Notes: generated by a model not told the origin, from the sequence alone. DNA of 64,000 nucleotides from Moniliophthora roreri (GCA_001466705.2 LATX02000193.1:372001-436000), one strand, 5' to 3'. Positions 35,389 through 48,171 are shown, numbered from the stretch's first letter. Program-made: numbers and translations.

Positions 35389-36771
35389 TCATTCTTGTTT
35401 TTGTGAGATTTTACTGTCTATCACTTTTTTTCACGACATTAACCGGATCTTCAGATATTACTTTTGGTCGTTCACGTTAGAGTGAAGAGAGGACCTGTTC
35501 CTTCCTGGGGATATAACTTTGGGCAAAATTTTGAGGAGCTCTGATTCAGAGTATCGATCACAATTTAGTGAAATTCGCGGTACGTCGTGCCAAATTGTCT
35601 GGTTTTCTGTCGCTTAAAGGATGCCAGATTTCTTGGAAGATCTTCAGCAATCTTGAATCTCGTTCTCTATACCAGTCTCGTTGGACAGAACGAAGGTCAG
35701 CTTCGCTATCTTTTATGCCTCCTTTCGCGCCTACGAATATCCTTTCCTCGCCAGTATACCATCGCTGGAAGATCACTGTGCATATCTCCACAGCGGCCCC
35801 CGCAGCACATCTCACCCACCGACACCATGAAATTAAGTTATCAGCAGTAATCAGAGTTTGAATTTTCTTGGTCACCCACGGAAAACATGCGGAGAAAACA
35901 TACGACGCGTCTTTCGTGTTGTCGGGTCGCGTCCCATATTCATCGTGGGTGCTCGTCCAACTTCTCACTCAGCGCGTCCTAATCACGATTCTTCAGGGAT
36001 ATGTGGTGCTAGATTGCCAGTGAGGCAAGATAAAGGCGTTCATGAAATACCTCGCCTACGACATCGGACAATTCATAGCACACAGTCACGCAGATGGATA
36101 CCCCTGGTACTATCAGAACATGGTAGTATAAATACTCAAAGCGTATATTTAAAATACACAGCTATTTTTTTGTTAAAACATCACAATTATGCAGAGGTTC
36201 TTAGCCCGTCTATTTCTCCTATCAAACCGTCGCTTTTGAGCTGCCTGGCGAAGACTATGGCGCAACTGATTCGCATGGACTGTATCATTCCAGACTATAG
36301 AATCCAAAGTGCAGTTTCGTGGCACGACTCTACGACAAGAAAAACTCGAAGGAGGTTGTGCGGCCGCCCGAGGCAGCGGACGCAATCAATCGGGGTTATG
36401 TCAAAGCAAACCGTACACTTGGGTGAGAGTAACAGAAATAGAGTACCGTAACGAACCACAGCATGCGCCCGGCATTGAACGTCGATGCGTCGATGAGTGC
36501 TTTTGCGTGTAATCTATTCGAGCGTGGGAGACGAAAGCAACAAATGCGATCACGCCGGGTGTATTTCCAATTGTCGAGGAGTCGAAACTCGGTGTAGTAT
36601 TTTTAATGCGATGCGGGGAAGCGTGGGGAAAGAGATAGGGTGCTCTTTCTCGGTGCGTTGTGCGTATGTGGTGATGGGGAGAGCCAAGACGTGTTAGAGC
36701 AGCAATGCGGGAGTTGAGGTACGCTGATCGGGTTCTATGCGAGAGGCTGGAGGTCAACGTTAAGGTTCCTG
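35389..36771. other. 1.4-kb stretch without supported genes
   Basis: Overlapping open frames on both strands at 35558-36451 and 36401-36757 contradict each other and show no family motif. No gene supported. Confidence 0.3.
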
Positions 36772-37365
36772 TTAAGTATGTAAAGATCTGTCAAGACCTG
36801 GGGGCGGCGGAATCAAAGTCATCGACGGAGCTGCCTGAAATGGTGGGGGTGAGACCGAAAGTTTCCGTGAAGCGTGCTGCTCGCTATCTCCCGCTGCTAC
36901 ATCCCTACGAACAGTGGAGCCATACATCGGCAGTTCGAGGCTGCCTCCTGCTGGTTGAGCTTTGACGACGTAAGGCGGTGGATTATCTCGAGATGGCCTT
37001 GATACGACGCCCACTCGTACCATGCTCATTTCCGACTGCTCTGGTAGTTCCACCGACTGGACTTCACTCTGCTCTTCAACGTCAAATAACCCATGATCCG
37101 ATTCACTAAACTGCTGCGCTCGCAAAGCTCCACGACTTCTCCCACCCCTGCCTGTACGAGGTACATTCCCATTCCGATTGCTGCTGGCTGCTTCAACGTC
37201 TGCATCCTCACTCGGCGTGCTGCTTATTTCCTCTCGCACTCGCCTCGCTGCTTGTCGTCTTCTTCGATAAATGGATACAAAAACTCCTAGCGCAACCAGA
37301 CCTAGAAACCCTACTGAACCTGCTATGGCACCTGCGAAGGTAGCAACGTTGTGTGGGGAAGTCAT
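36772..37365 (-). pseudogene. 5'-truncated paralogue of the adjacent TM surface protein
   Basis: The frame begins at MTSPHNVATFAGAIAGSVGF, then a TM helix (VGFLGLVALGVFVSIY), RRRRQAARR and a Pro-rich tail with NPPPYVVKAQPAGGSLELP. It matches the last exon of the gene at 38125-39980 (RNVATFGGAIGGSVG, TM, YRRRLKAAKR, DYPPPYADG). An acceptor-like CCGCAG stands just before it in the same phase as in the paralogue. The exons for signal peptide and ectodomain are absent upstream. It is therefore a partial copy that kept only the membrane and cytosolic parts; whether it is still expressed, as a signal-less TM protein, is unknown. Confidence 0.6.
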
Positions 37366-38124
37366 CGAGCTGCGGACGCTGGGAGTGAGGGAAGGACGGT
37401 GAACGGGGGATAATCAAGGTAACACAAGTGGGAAACGAGAATAGACGTATGCTAGGTGCCTGGATTTGTATTGCGGATGAAGTACTGAGTTGTTAGACGC
37501 AGAGTTGAAGCTATGATTGATCAATACGATACGAACCTGGACAGCAGGCTACGAATGCTGGAATGATTTGGGGGTTGTGAAGGGATTTCAGAGGTTACAG
37601 CACTGACAAGTGCGGCTTATGTAGGCCGTTCGAAGGAATGCTTGAACGAATTATGAAGACATTCAAGAATGCAATATATATCATGGGTTCCAATCGGCAT
37701 CTGACGTGTGATGCCCGACTGCCCCTGATTGGCTCTGTTCCCGTTCCTAGCGTAGAATAGGCCAAGCGCGCCATTAGACGGGCTTGTCAGAAACCGGAGA
37801 CCCGGATGGCTGTCATGTTTGTATTGTGCGGGAGTGTATGTTAGGCAGCCCTTGCGGAATTGTTCAAGGGAGGTCTTATGAGATGAATCGAGACGTTTGT
37901 CAGCAAAGACACAGGTAAACACTGTTACTATCAATCGATACCTTCGTCTTCTTGCCATCGAGGGTGCGCAGGAATGTGCCTTGTGCCTCTTCTTTTTTCG
38001 TCTTCGTTCGCATGAACCGACATGTCGAATTTGATTAGTTTATTCTCGTACGTCTACAACCATTCTACACATCCAGGAGTCCGTGCATGAAGGAAATCAA
38101 GTCCCAGAATATCTCGTGAAGTCA
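37366..38124. other. Intergenic, upstream of the truncated paralogue
   Basis: Holds no recognisable remains of the missing ectodomain exons. The open frame 37617-37958 on the minus strand has no features. Confidence 0.35.
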
Positions 38125-39980
38125 TTACAAAGCTCCTTCATTCCGATGGTCTGGACCAGCCTCAGGAGAGTTAGATTGAGAAACATCAGTGGGTGATGGT
38201 CTAGACATCTGAGGTGACGGAAGTGAGGTTGCACGCTGATCGTGCGAAGGACGAGCAACTTCCTGTGATGGCTCATGAGGAGCAGCTGATGGTAGTGTCG
38301 ATGTGGACACAGTCGAACGAAGAGACCAAGATCTAGAGCTTCGTCCTTGCGATTCGACTTGTGACTGCGACTCCCCAAAGGAAGGCGGTGGTTGTTCAGT
38401 CTGGGGTTGCGCAACACTAGTATACGGTTCTGCTCCCCTCGAATTATCCATGACTACGATAGGAATGCTACCGTCTTCTCCTCTTACACTTAGCCCGTAA
38501 AGTGGTGGCGGTTGAACAAGCAAGACACCATCATCGCCGTAAGCAGGAGTGCCGTCTGCATACGGAGGTGGGTAATCTCGTGTGGTCTGCGGGCTCAGCG
38601 GCGCAACTGGTTGGGTTTGTACTGGTAAACCGTTCGTCCCGGGGAAATACCTCGGCACGAAGGGCCGTGCACCAGGTGTCGTACGCATCTCCGGCCGCCT
38701 AGAAGGAGAGTTGTCGGTGGTTCCGTCATCATCATCATCATCCTCCTCCTCTAAACCATGATCCATGTTATTGAAAACTTGAGCTTGACCGCCACGAATA
38801 CGCCTGCGAGTCTGATTGGTGTACGTCGTCTCGGATACGTCATTATCAGTATTTGCCGTGTTATCCGATTCGCGGTTCGCAAGTAATTTATCGCGTTTGG
38901 CTGCTTTGAGTCTCCGGCGGTAAAGCGAGATAAAGATGCCAAGGGCGACTATACTGAGTACGCCGACAGAACCGCCGATGGCACCGCCGAAGGTGGCCAC
39001 ATTGCGTGAACGTGTATTTTCAGCACCTTCCCTGAGATACGCTGTAAATGAGTGTCTTCAGAGAACATAACATAGATGCTCACTGATCAGCCTGAGCAGG
39101 AAGAGGCTGCGCGGGTTCATCTTTGGTCGTGGTGTACACAATATAGTCAAAAACGAACACAGCATCTGGTGCAACGGTGACGAGGAGCACATGTTGTTCG
39201 TCGGTGAGATTCTGCATTGCTAGCACGGGGTTGATATCTGCAGTGAAGGCGTCCCCTGGTGTACCACTAGGTACGTATACAAACGACGGTAACGGTTCGT
39301 TATCGAGCGTGAACGTCAGATTCGTGGTAGTCGGCGTAGTGAAGGGAGAAGTAGTCGGTAGTAATGGAAGTATAGCGTAAAGATACACAGCGGTGCCTGA
39401 TTGACCAACAAAAATCAGTGGATACTATTCTGCCATTGAATATAATGATGGAATTACCAGTGAATTTGAACTGGAGGTTGATAACCTGGTCGACGAATCC
39501 CGGGTCGTCAGCGTCTTGTCTTCGCACATGGTGGCCTCCTCCAGGTCCTCTATTCCGCCCGCCTCCATGATCGTCGTCACCCGTGCCGCCAGTACTGGTT
39601 GATTGGGTATGTAATGGCGCGTTGCTCGTCGACTGTGTCGGTGTGTTCAATGTACTGCTTGCTGAATTTGTCGGGGGGATGTCATCGGCATCAAATGAAA
39701 CGTTATGCAGAGCCAAATGAAATGTTCGATTGAATGCCAATGAGATGTTTGGGTGAAGACATCCCGAGCAAGCGTCTGTAGCGGTATGGTCTAGCCAGAA
39801 CCCGATTGGTTTGTAAATGATGCTCGAATCGCTATCATCGACGGTGACATTCCTCGGAATGCCATTAGCTCTGCGTGATGCACGCTCCGCGTTTCTGCGA
39901 GACTTTTGCGAGAGATCCCCGGTTGGGGTAGCACTACCTGCGACAACGAGAAACAAGGCTAGGAGACTGGCGTAAAGCAT
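38125..39980 (-). CDS. Secreted-ectodomain, single-TM surface protein
   Basis: Three exons from the ATG at 39980. The signal peptide is MLYASLLALFLVVAGSATP. The ectodomain contains IGFWLDHTATDACSGC, a Ser/Thr/Gly/His linker, then FVDQVINLQFKFTG joined to TAVYLYAILP and LTFTLDNEPLPSFVY, a beta-sandwich-like pattern. The third exon starts EGAENTRSRNVATFGG, then one TM helix (VGVLSIVALGIFISLY), basic YRRRLKAAKR, a poly-Asp run and a long Pro/Gln/Ser tail with PPPY-type motifs. This is a widespread basidiomycete membrane-protein layout of unknown function; a surface sensor or carbohydrate-binding role is inference. It is divergent from VPS36 across 162 bp, and a truncated paralogue lies downstream. 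Confidence 0.8.
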
Positions 39981-40142
39981 TTGGAGGGGGATGGGTGGGA
40001 AGAAGAAGGAATGAAATAGGATATAAGCATCTCAGATAAAGAGCTTGGTGAGAATTGGCTGAGTATATTCGCAGTAGTTTCGGGTCAGCAGGAGAAATCG
40101 CTAACCGCTGCACCGGCAGTCTGACATTCCCACCCGCTCCAT

Positions 40143-42221
40143 ATGCCTTCCCACACCCAGTCGGTCGATGGGACTATTCCAGTCCAGGCTTTACTCTACA
40201 GCGACGAAGAGCTCGTGGCTTCACAGGAATGGGTTGGTATATACGATGGGTACGTTTCTCCTGCTTTCACCTTATTCAGTTTCATTATACTTTACAGCCT
40301 ACAGAAATCTATAAACCATCAATCCGGCACAGTCCATGCTACCACCCACCGGCTATTCTACATTGACCAAGCGAAACCCAGAAAGTTCTCCTTTGAACTG
40401 GATCTCGGACTTGTCGTAAAGACTGAATACTACGCAGGGCTGTTCAAGAGTTCTCCCAAGGTCACTCTTCACCTTGCTTCTCCCTCTGATGGTGCCGTAG
40501 TTTCAGAGAGCTGGGAATGCCAAGTTTGCGCTTTTCGAAATCCACCGGGACTGAGCCCTTCTGCTGCGAAGATTTGTGCTCTGTGTGGTGTACCTAGGTC
40601 CAGTCAGGGCGCATCGTCTTCGACCTCAGATCGTCTGTCCTCGTCTCTTCCATCTTCATCGACACCGAATCTTGGCTATGCCGACAGACGCGCCAGGAAA
40701 CTGAGTAGCATACCATGTCCGACATGCACTTTTCTCAATCATCCAGCTTTGAAATCATGCGAGATCTGCGAATCCCCATTACCAGACCCCTCTGCTTCAG
40801 AGATGAAGTCAGCACCAGCGTCTAGACCCGACTCGCCCGATATCGACGATGAAGCTAGTGGCGAGACGATAATGAAAATTAGCTTCAGAAAGGGTGGAGA
40901 CAAGACATTTTACGCAGAATTGAAAAGATCACTGAAGGGGAAGGCTTGGGAAGTACGTGGAGAGCTTTTACAACAGCATGCAATAGCTTACCATATCTCT
41001 TTTCAAGGCAATGACTGTGGCTTCAAATAGGTCCATGACGCCAGCAGGTGCCTCATCAAATGGCGGTACTGCAGGAGATTTATACAACAAGTCAGGGATA
41101 AGTACGTGTTCAAGACTAATTTTAAAAATGGCACTAATTTTGGGTTGTAGGCGGTATCATCCAATCAGTCCAGAACACATCGCTTACTCGCGAAACACAC
41201 ATGCAAGACGCCCTCAAGGATCTTGAAGCCCTCATGGTCAAAGCGAAAGACATGGTACGCCTTGCCGCAGAACTCAACGAACGCCTTACCGCCGTCACCT
41301 CTACCACTACCACTGCCACGCCGTCATCATCGTCAACAGTCCTCATCACAACCTCAACCGAGCCGGAGTCTGCCACATTCATCCGGTCGTCACTCGCTCA
41401 GCTTGGACTAACGAGCATGGCGAATGCGCCTGTTACGCTTGAGATGGTCAAGGACGAAAGGCGTTGGTTTGAGGAACTTGCGAAGGAGCTGGCCGGTGTT
41501 TTACAGGGTGGTTTGATCCAATCTCAAGGCGGTATCATTGCACTTGATCAAGTCTGGGGCGGATGGAATCGTGCAAGAGGCGTTGCTCTCATACCGCCTT
41601 CGACACTGCTACAGGTCATACCTCTCTTGGATGAGTACACGGATCCGCCAATCAGGGTGAGAGAGCTCAAGGACGTAAACGCGGGAGCAGCTGGGCTCAA
41701 AGTGTTGTATATACCCAAGTACTCGGTCGAAGAGGTGACGAAGCGCCTCACGACATTGTTACGAGACGAGGGTGAGTGCAATTCATTCGTTATTGGTCTA
41801 ATTGCCTGTTCCGCGACATACCTGCTCCAAAATGTGTGGGCTTTTTTTCGTTGATGCCCCACTACTTGGTTGCTGCCGACGGCGCTGCATTGCATCATGA
41901 AGCGGGGCTAGACGACTCTCACACCTTTATACACGATTTTCTGAAATTAGCTTCCTGTCCACTTAGCCTTCGTCGATTGATCGTTGGCATGTCTAACCTT
42001 CTTTCCTAGGATCTAAAACGACAACAGAAATCGCACAATCAGAGGGCATCACGATTGCCCTTGCACAACTGATGATTGGGGAAGTCGAGATGGACACGGG
42101 ATCACCTATATGTAGAGATGACTGGGACACAGCTGTTCATGCTGGTGGAGTCGTTGTGGGAGAGACGAGATGGTGGGCGAATGTGTTTAGTGGTTATGCT
42201 TGGGACGGACATGAGCTTTGA
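40143..42221 (+). CDS. VPS36: ESCRT-II subunit Vps36
   Basis: A GLUE (split PH-like) domain is visible from the ATG at 40143, with QEWVGIYDG and THRLFYIDQ on its two halves. Two NZF-type zinc fingers are inserted: WECQVCAFRNPPG...ICALCG and CPTCTFLNHPALKSCEICES, each with four cysteines for zinc. The GLUE domain resumes at MKISFRKGGDKTFYAELKRS. Downstream exons carry GISGII, the linker helix DALKDLEALMVKAKDMV, and the winged-helix EAP45 region (GGIIALDQVWGGWNRARG, TEIAQSEGITIALAQLMIGE). Vps36 binds phosphoinositides and ubiquitin and sorts endosomal cargo into multivesicular bodies. The last intron (about 235 nt) is unusually long for this locus. Two NZFs match the yeast form. Confidence 0.92.
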
Positions 42222-43579
42222 GTCTGGTGGCATCTGGAGAAGGAAAGCATTCGACAGCGTTGCGAGCTGTGCCATGGAGTCATCTTCCGTAGATGTCGAC
42301 GTACACTGCGCCAAGGGGCTTTCTAAGGATATACATATATAAAGATAGATTATTCACAGGAATCAATTCAGGTGGTGCAGGGACATATGTACGGATCATT
42401 CATCAATACTGTAACTTGTGCATAACGAGTAGGAACTTACGAGTGACGTCTTTCGGAGAAAGTATTCGTACTTTTTGACCATGCCTGTAGATCCTAGGAC
42501 GTAGTCGGGATGGACAAGGAGGGGACTATGATCCATTCCTACTTCTCTATGCGGGTCAGTCAAGCCTGAGATGCATGCTAGAAAGGTTAAAAAGGGGAGA
42601 AAAGCGGAACAAGATGAGAAATTGAATCGGGTCGAAGGGTACATCCCAGTACGGCCGTCGCCAGGATAAAAGGTACGGCCATCTCGATTGAACTCGTCAC
42701 CGAGAACCGGCTAAAGCTTGAGTCTATGGTGTATCGATCTATACGTATATGCTTCAGGAGGTGCATTGGGGCCTACAAGTCCGAGATTTCCAGTCATCTC
42801 GGGTATCTGGGGGAATTAGAATCAGGAATGTTAGCAGGACACGTCTGTGATCTGGCCAGTCAGATTTCGTTAAATTTACCTGCTATCCAATAGAAGAAGA
42901 TGCTATGCTCCGGATACTGTAAGTGGGGAATTGTTCTGGAATGGGAACGCGGGGTGCTTGGAGGACGTTCCTTGGTTTGGTACGGTGCAGGCATTGAAAG
43001 AGCACGTCCATGAAGAAGAAAGGAAGAATGTCAGTAACGAGAGAAGAAAGTACTTGGAATAATTACTCCTCAATTGCCCTTGACGTCTTCAAAACCGTTG
43101 CTGCGAGTGAACTCCGTTATAGGGTATTTTCGCGCTGGGTGGTCCAAGACATGGAATAATTCCCAATGCCTACTATACATGTAAGAGCTTCTGAGAGGGA
43201 CAAAGACAAGTTATGGTACTCGACGAGGTCCGTGTTGGTTGCGGGTCAAGAGTCTGAAAGCTCAAGCGCTTGCCGGCGGTTTTGCTCTTTGCCGCAACCG
43301 CGAAGGTACGTCCCATCTAGTAGATGGTCTAGGCCTGTAGCTGTCCGTATGTGATTATGGCAAGCATCCACATCGCTCGCCGTTACTGAAGGTCCTGTAA
43401 TGGGTCTACGTCCCATCATACGGTGGTTATTCTTCGCTCTATCCTGATCAACCTTCCCTAATCAACCTTCAATTCACTCGTCAAAGCGATACTTTACGCG
43501 TTCAGCCCCCCAGACCTCAGCGCCAACCTTTTCCCAGCTTTTCGAGTTTCATGCGTGTCCAAGGATACTATGTGCAACG
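42222..43579. other. Intergenic with KRE6 relic
   Basis: 3' flank of VPS36. Apart from relic 2 (42643-42864), only short unsupported open frames. Confidence 0.4.
42643..42864 (-). pseudogene. KRE6-like exon relic 2
   Basis: The minus strand reads an intron piece TCTGACTGGCCAGATCACAGAC, very like the KRE6 copy 2 intron after the TM exon. It then reads CCCCCAG and a degraded exon translating IPEMTGNLGLVGPNAPPEAY through DEFNRDGRTFYPGD with an internal stop. The exon that should separate these two pieces is missing. Like relic 1, it lacks one base and the 24 bp between the TACTGGG repeats. Confidence 0.8.
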
Positions 43580-43969
43580 CCTGTCGTTCCAAAAAGCAAC
43601 AACGAAGGCAGTGGACAGTTTAGGACGGGAGCAATTTTCAGCATGACAGCTGGCAGGACTGCAGCAGGAGCAGTTTCAAGGTGTGAGCTTGCCCAGTCGT
43701 CATTAAACTCGCAAAAAACTTACGCCAGGCAGGCAGGAAATAGCCCTGCAGTTCTCGGGACGCTACTGCGTAATACTTCGCAATGCGATGGAAGGATGAA
43801 CGCAGGCCGAAGCGCATGCACTACATATGATCACACGCATTGGAAGTTGCCATTATCTTGCGCGTGTAATGGTTCAAAACCCCCCGGAAATTCGATCACC
43901 GTTTCAAATTTGCAGTCATACCGAGATATCTTATTTAAAAGGTTTCCCTCCTTCCCAGAAGGCTTCAAG

Positions 43970-45843
43970 ATGGCTGCACGGCTCTTTTCAGTCCTTCTCA
44001 GCGCCCTGACCTTTGCTCAAATTTGCACCGGTGGTCCTATACTGCCAAGACAGACCGCCTCCCAAATTACACGCATCGATCTTGCAGCTGATACTGGCAA
44101 TTCTGTTCACCGTGCCTCCGGTAAGAGCGTCTCTACTCGCCGGATCAGTGTGTTACTCATGCATATCCAAAGGCATGCTGTATGGAGTTCCGAATTATGG
44201 TGGTCAAATCCCCAGTTCTTTCTACACTGGTGAGGGCTTCGTTCGCTTGTATGGAATATCATTACGAGCCATTCACTTTAGATATGGGCTTCAACTACCT
44301 CAGTGCAGGTGGAGCTCAACATCCCAATGGTGAAGGTTGGGCCAGAGACGGGTACACGGTACGTCTCAACATTGTTCTTGATTTTCGCCAACTGGAAGAG
44401 AGGCCCTCGCGCACAGGTTCGTTTTCAGTCTTCTTTGGCCAACTACCGGACGGCAAAGCAATACGGCGCTGGATTCATCCTCAAAATGAGCGATCTTTGG
44501 GGTGCCGACGGTCAGTCCATCTCGCAGTGGCCTGGCGACAATGGGAACTGGACCGAATTCGATCGTTTCCTGACCCAACTCGTATCTGATCTCAAGGCCA
44601 ACAGCATGACTGACCTCAAACTTTTGATCTGGAACGAACCTGATTTTAGCATCTTCTGGGCTAGAAGTACGTTTCCCTGCGTTTGGTTTACTCCAATTGA
44701 GACCAATTGAGATTCACCTCCGGATTTAGGTCAAGACCAGTACGAAGACATGTGGAGTCATGCTGTGAGATTCTTGAGGTACGGAGATCATTTTGGGTGG
44801 ACTTGTCTCTTACTGAGTCTGCTCACGATCAGATCGAATTTGGCTGGTGTCCCTATCGCCGGTCCATCGATGGCCTTCAGACCGGCGACATCGAATACTT
44901 GGTAACCTTCCTAAATATGGTTCGTTCGACGACGAACTCAAACAATTACCAGGTGGACTCGTTTCCTCCAGAAAGTGAAGAACGACGACACTGCACCGGA
45001 TGTGTATACCTGGCACTTAGAAGGAGATGTAAGCGTTCTACCTAACTCTTTTGTGAAAGGCGGTTTCTGACTTTGCATGGAGACGAACGATGCTACAAAC
45101 GACCTGCAATTTAGTCATGATAATATGGTGAACATGCTCAACTCGTACGACCTCAACGTTGGCGAATTCGGTGGGTAGTTGCTATTTGTCAGTCGCATAC
45201 CATGCCAGCTAATGAACTCATTCAGTCGTCGATGAGTACGGCAATCAAGACGAACAGCAACCCAGTGGTGCAGCTTGGTGGATTGCAAACTTTGAGCGAT
45301 GGAACATGAACGGCCTGAGGGGTAACTGGGTTGAAGGCGCTCAACTCCACGATTTCCTCGCTTCTTTACTCGGGAAACCAGACGTGAACTCTTGGGGTGC
45401 CACTGGATACTATGGAAATGGCGGTGAGCGGCTCAACCTCGTTCGGCTCTCAGCTTGGAGCTGATACTTTTGCAGAATATCAAGTCTACAAATATTACGC
45501 ATCTACGATGAAAGGCCATCGTGTTGCGACCACGCAAAGCACCGATAAGAAAATGGATTGCTACGCAGTCGTAGACACCAACCGAGTTCGCGTTTTGGTC
45601 GGAGGTAGACGCGTCACTGGGACGTATCAGCTTAGTATTGACAACCTCTCTGCGATTGGTTTACCTACATCGGGAACAGTCTCTGTTCACACTCTGGAGT
45701 TTGCTTACAATGGACGATATGGCCGAGTTGATGGACCGAAAGATTTGGGCTACGTGTCACATTCATACTCTGGGAACACGCTGTCGTTCCCGATTTACCA
45801 GACATCAACGACCACTACGTGGGCATTTGAGTTTGATTACTAG
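43970..45843 (+). CDS. Secreted glycoside hydrolase, clan GH-A barrel (arm B copy)
   Basis: Paralogue of the arm A enzyme. ATG at 43970 begins the signal peptide MAARLFSVLLSALTFAQICT. Exons give LLIWNEPDFSIFWARS (acid/base Glu), RSNLAGVPIAGPSMAFRPAT and NTWWTRFLQKVKND, then VIDEYGNQDEQQPSGAAWWI (likely nucleophile Glu) and the C-terminal beta domain ending WAFEFDY. Splice joins are all GT-AG and in frame, so the copy looks functional. The open frame extends upstream of the ATG to 43643, but that part is promoter sequence shared with arm A, so the start at 43970 is preferred; TTTAAAAG lies about 30 bp upstream. Wall- or plant-polysaccharide hydrolysis is likely; the substrate is unknown. Confidence 0.82.
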
Positions 45844-46945
45844 GATGTTTATGAATTTATTACATGGAATACACAGTTGACGATTACCAGGTTACAGGTC
45901 ACACTCAAGTTTATATCAGTAAGCTGAGATCTATAGCAGAAGTGTACATGTAATGGGTGAGCTAGAGTACACTGGCCAATATCACTTTACGAGCCAACGG
46001 ACGCAGAAAGGCAGCTCACCATAAAGATTCTAAACGAGGGGTTTTCCTTGGCTATGGTGAATGACAGTGGGGAGGACATTAGTACTTGTGTTTATTCTCT
46101 GAGCAGGATTACTCACCGGGGGCCTTGTTCCCACCACACCTCTGTACGTGTCAGCCAAGGCTGAGAAGAGGCGTGGTGGAAAGAGGAAAGAAATAAAGAA
46201 AGAAAAGTAGAAGTAGGAGATGAGGAAAAGAGAAACAGGAACAGAAAGAAGATAGAGACGAAAAGGAATAGCACGGAAAAAGAGGAACTGGAGACAAAGA
46301 CGGAAAGAAACAGAAACATACGATAATGAAAAGAGATAAGAAACTCAGGAAACTGAAGGAGACAGAAACAGAAAATTGCAAGAGAGTAAACAGAATAAAA
46401 GAGCCCAAACAGAAAATGAAAGAAACAGAAACATATGATAGTGAAAAGAGATAAGAAACTCAGGAGACTGAAGGAGACAGAAACAGAAAATTGCAAGAGA
46501 GAAAGAGCCCAAAAACAGAAAAACACAAAACAAGGAAAGGAGAAGACCAGCAAAAGAGACAGGGAAGAGACAGAGTGAGACGAAGGAAACGACACGAGAA
46601 GAAAGAGACAGACAGAAAATGAAGCATGAATGAGAAAGTTGAAACGTGAGACTGACAGAGGAAGAGCATGGAAACCGAAGGAAAAACAGAGAGGAGTGAT
46701 GTAGAAGACCAAGAAAGTAGACAGAGAGGAGATGAATGAGAGCGAGAAGTGTCCGAGGTACAGTCCATTCAAGTCCGAGCTAGAGATTCAGAAGAAGGCA
46801 AGTCCAGCAAAACAAAGTCCATATGAAAGTACGAGAATCAAGTGTCCACAGGCATAGTCCAAGTCCAAAAGTCCGCGAAAAGTAAGAGGAAAAAATTGAA
46901 CGACGTCGACAACCGTTAGATGACTGGATGAAGCAAGTTACTCAC
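45844..46945. other. Purine-rich spacer between convergent genes
   Basis: Mirror of 23692-24664. From about 46140 to 46620 the plus strand is almost pure A/G. The long minus-strand Ser/Phe/Leu open frames (up to 219 codons) are composition artefacts. Confidence 0.6.
46309..46517. repeat. Purine-rich tandem repeat, arm B
   Basis: Two units of about 115-120 bp containing GAAACAGAAACATA(C/T)GATA and ending in GAAAATTGCAAGAGAG, corresponding to the arm A repeat. Confidence 0.65.
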
Positions 46946-48171
46946 CTATTCAGCACTGTCCAAAGAAGAAAGAAGAGTCTCCCATGCCTCCATTCGCTCC
47001 GTTGCTGACTTGAACGGTATCGAAACAACGTCAGGACAAGCAGAGTGGATAGAAACAGGTGTACCAGGTGCAGGGCTTTCGTCAAAAGCTTTGTCCCAGT
47101 CCTCTTCCTCCTCTTCCTCTGACGAGCAGGATACTTGAGTTGCCAATGTTTTCAGCTGCAACGGCTCACACGAAGGGTCCTCTTCATTAAACACACCCTC
47201 AAAGTCAAACCCATCACCATACTTGAAACCACCAAAGAAATTGAAAGGTTCCGGCATCCTGAACGAACCCTCATGAATGCCTTTGCCAAACACCTCAGCC
47301 AAATCCTCATCTTCGTCTGACACCTCCCAAGCAGGCTCGACAGTCAATAGCGATGACATGGAGAGAGAACTTTCGTCAAAAGACTCATCCCAGTTGTCAG
47401 CAGCGACCAACTCATCGACCGATTTTGATGGTACCACCAACTTCAACGCCAAGGCCACGATACTCTCGACCTCACTTTCGCTCAACTCATCTTCTTCACA
47501 CGTATCCTCATCATCATCGCGGTCAATCTCACATTCATCAACGGCGCCTTCATTCGACAAATCAAATCGATACTCCCCCCACTCGCCATCTTCACTCTGA
47601 TCGACAACGTCCACAGAGTACACACCTTGAACAAAGCCTCCCGCTTCGTCTTCGCCTTCGACTTCCTCGATGATTGTATACAGTCCCTTCCGAGAGTCGC
47701 GATCGTCCTCTTCCTGGATGGTGTACAGAACCCTCGACCTGTTGTAATGGTGACGAGGATTCTACCCAAGACGATGAGCAATGAATAGTGAAGATAACCA
47801 AATCCACTTACCCGTGTGTATACAATTTCCTCCTGCTCATTGGAAGTATCTGGCAAATCTTGTGAGAGCTATTGAGAAGGAAAGTACGTCAGAATCGTTG
47901 GCTTTAGGCGACACGAAAGTAGTGCCGTTGACGACGCCAGATCGGAATATCTACACACCTCACCGGCCTCGAACGACTCGTCTGCAGGTGACCACCCCAT
48001 AATAACACCCGAAGATGAATTTTGAGGCGGTTTCTCCGTGTCGCTCATTTCTTTATCTGCTTTGTCAATGACCGAAGCCAAAGTCAATTCTGTAGTAGGA
48101 GCAATAATGGAAGCATGCCATAAGCCCAGGAGGATGATAGTTTCAAAGAGGTTGGATGTTTGGAAAGGCAT
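46946..48171 (-). CDS. Acidic protein X (arm B, intact copy)
   Basis: Same three-exon gene as in arm A. The 225-codon 3' part is identical in protein sequence to the arm A copy. The only protein difference I saw is three extra residues in the first exon (DKADKEMSD instead of DKEMSD). It keeps the TATA-like element and the C-terminal WETLLSSLDSAE. Function unknown; it is acidic and probably mostly disordered. The near identity contrasts with the diverged flanking tautomerases and points to recent copying or to an assembly duplicate. Confidence 0.68.

Noticed and set aside
35558..36451. Overlapping sense and antisense frames of 97-197 codons
   Set aside because: Neither strand shows family motifs or splice-supported extension, and they contradict each other.
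43643..43969. In-frame upstream extension of the arm B glycosidase
   Set aside because: The extension would bury the signal peptide, and the sequence is homologous to non-coding promoter DNA upstream of arm A, where the frame is closed.
46113..46772. Open frames up to 219 codons rich in Ser, Phe and Leu (also 23865-24395 plus)
   Set aside because: They translate pyrimidine-rich repeats in three frames alike. Their composition follows the DNA, and they lie in the spacer between two convergent genes.
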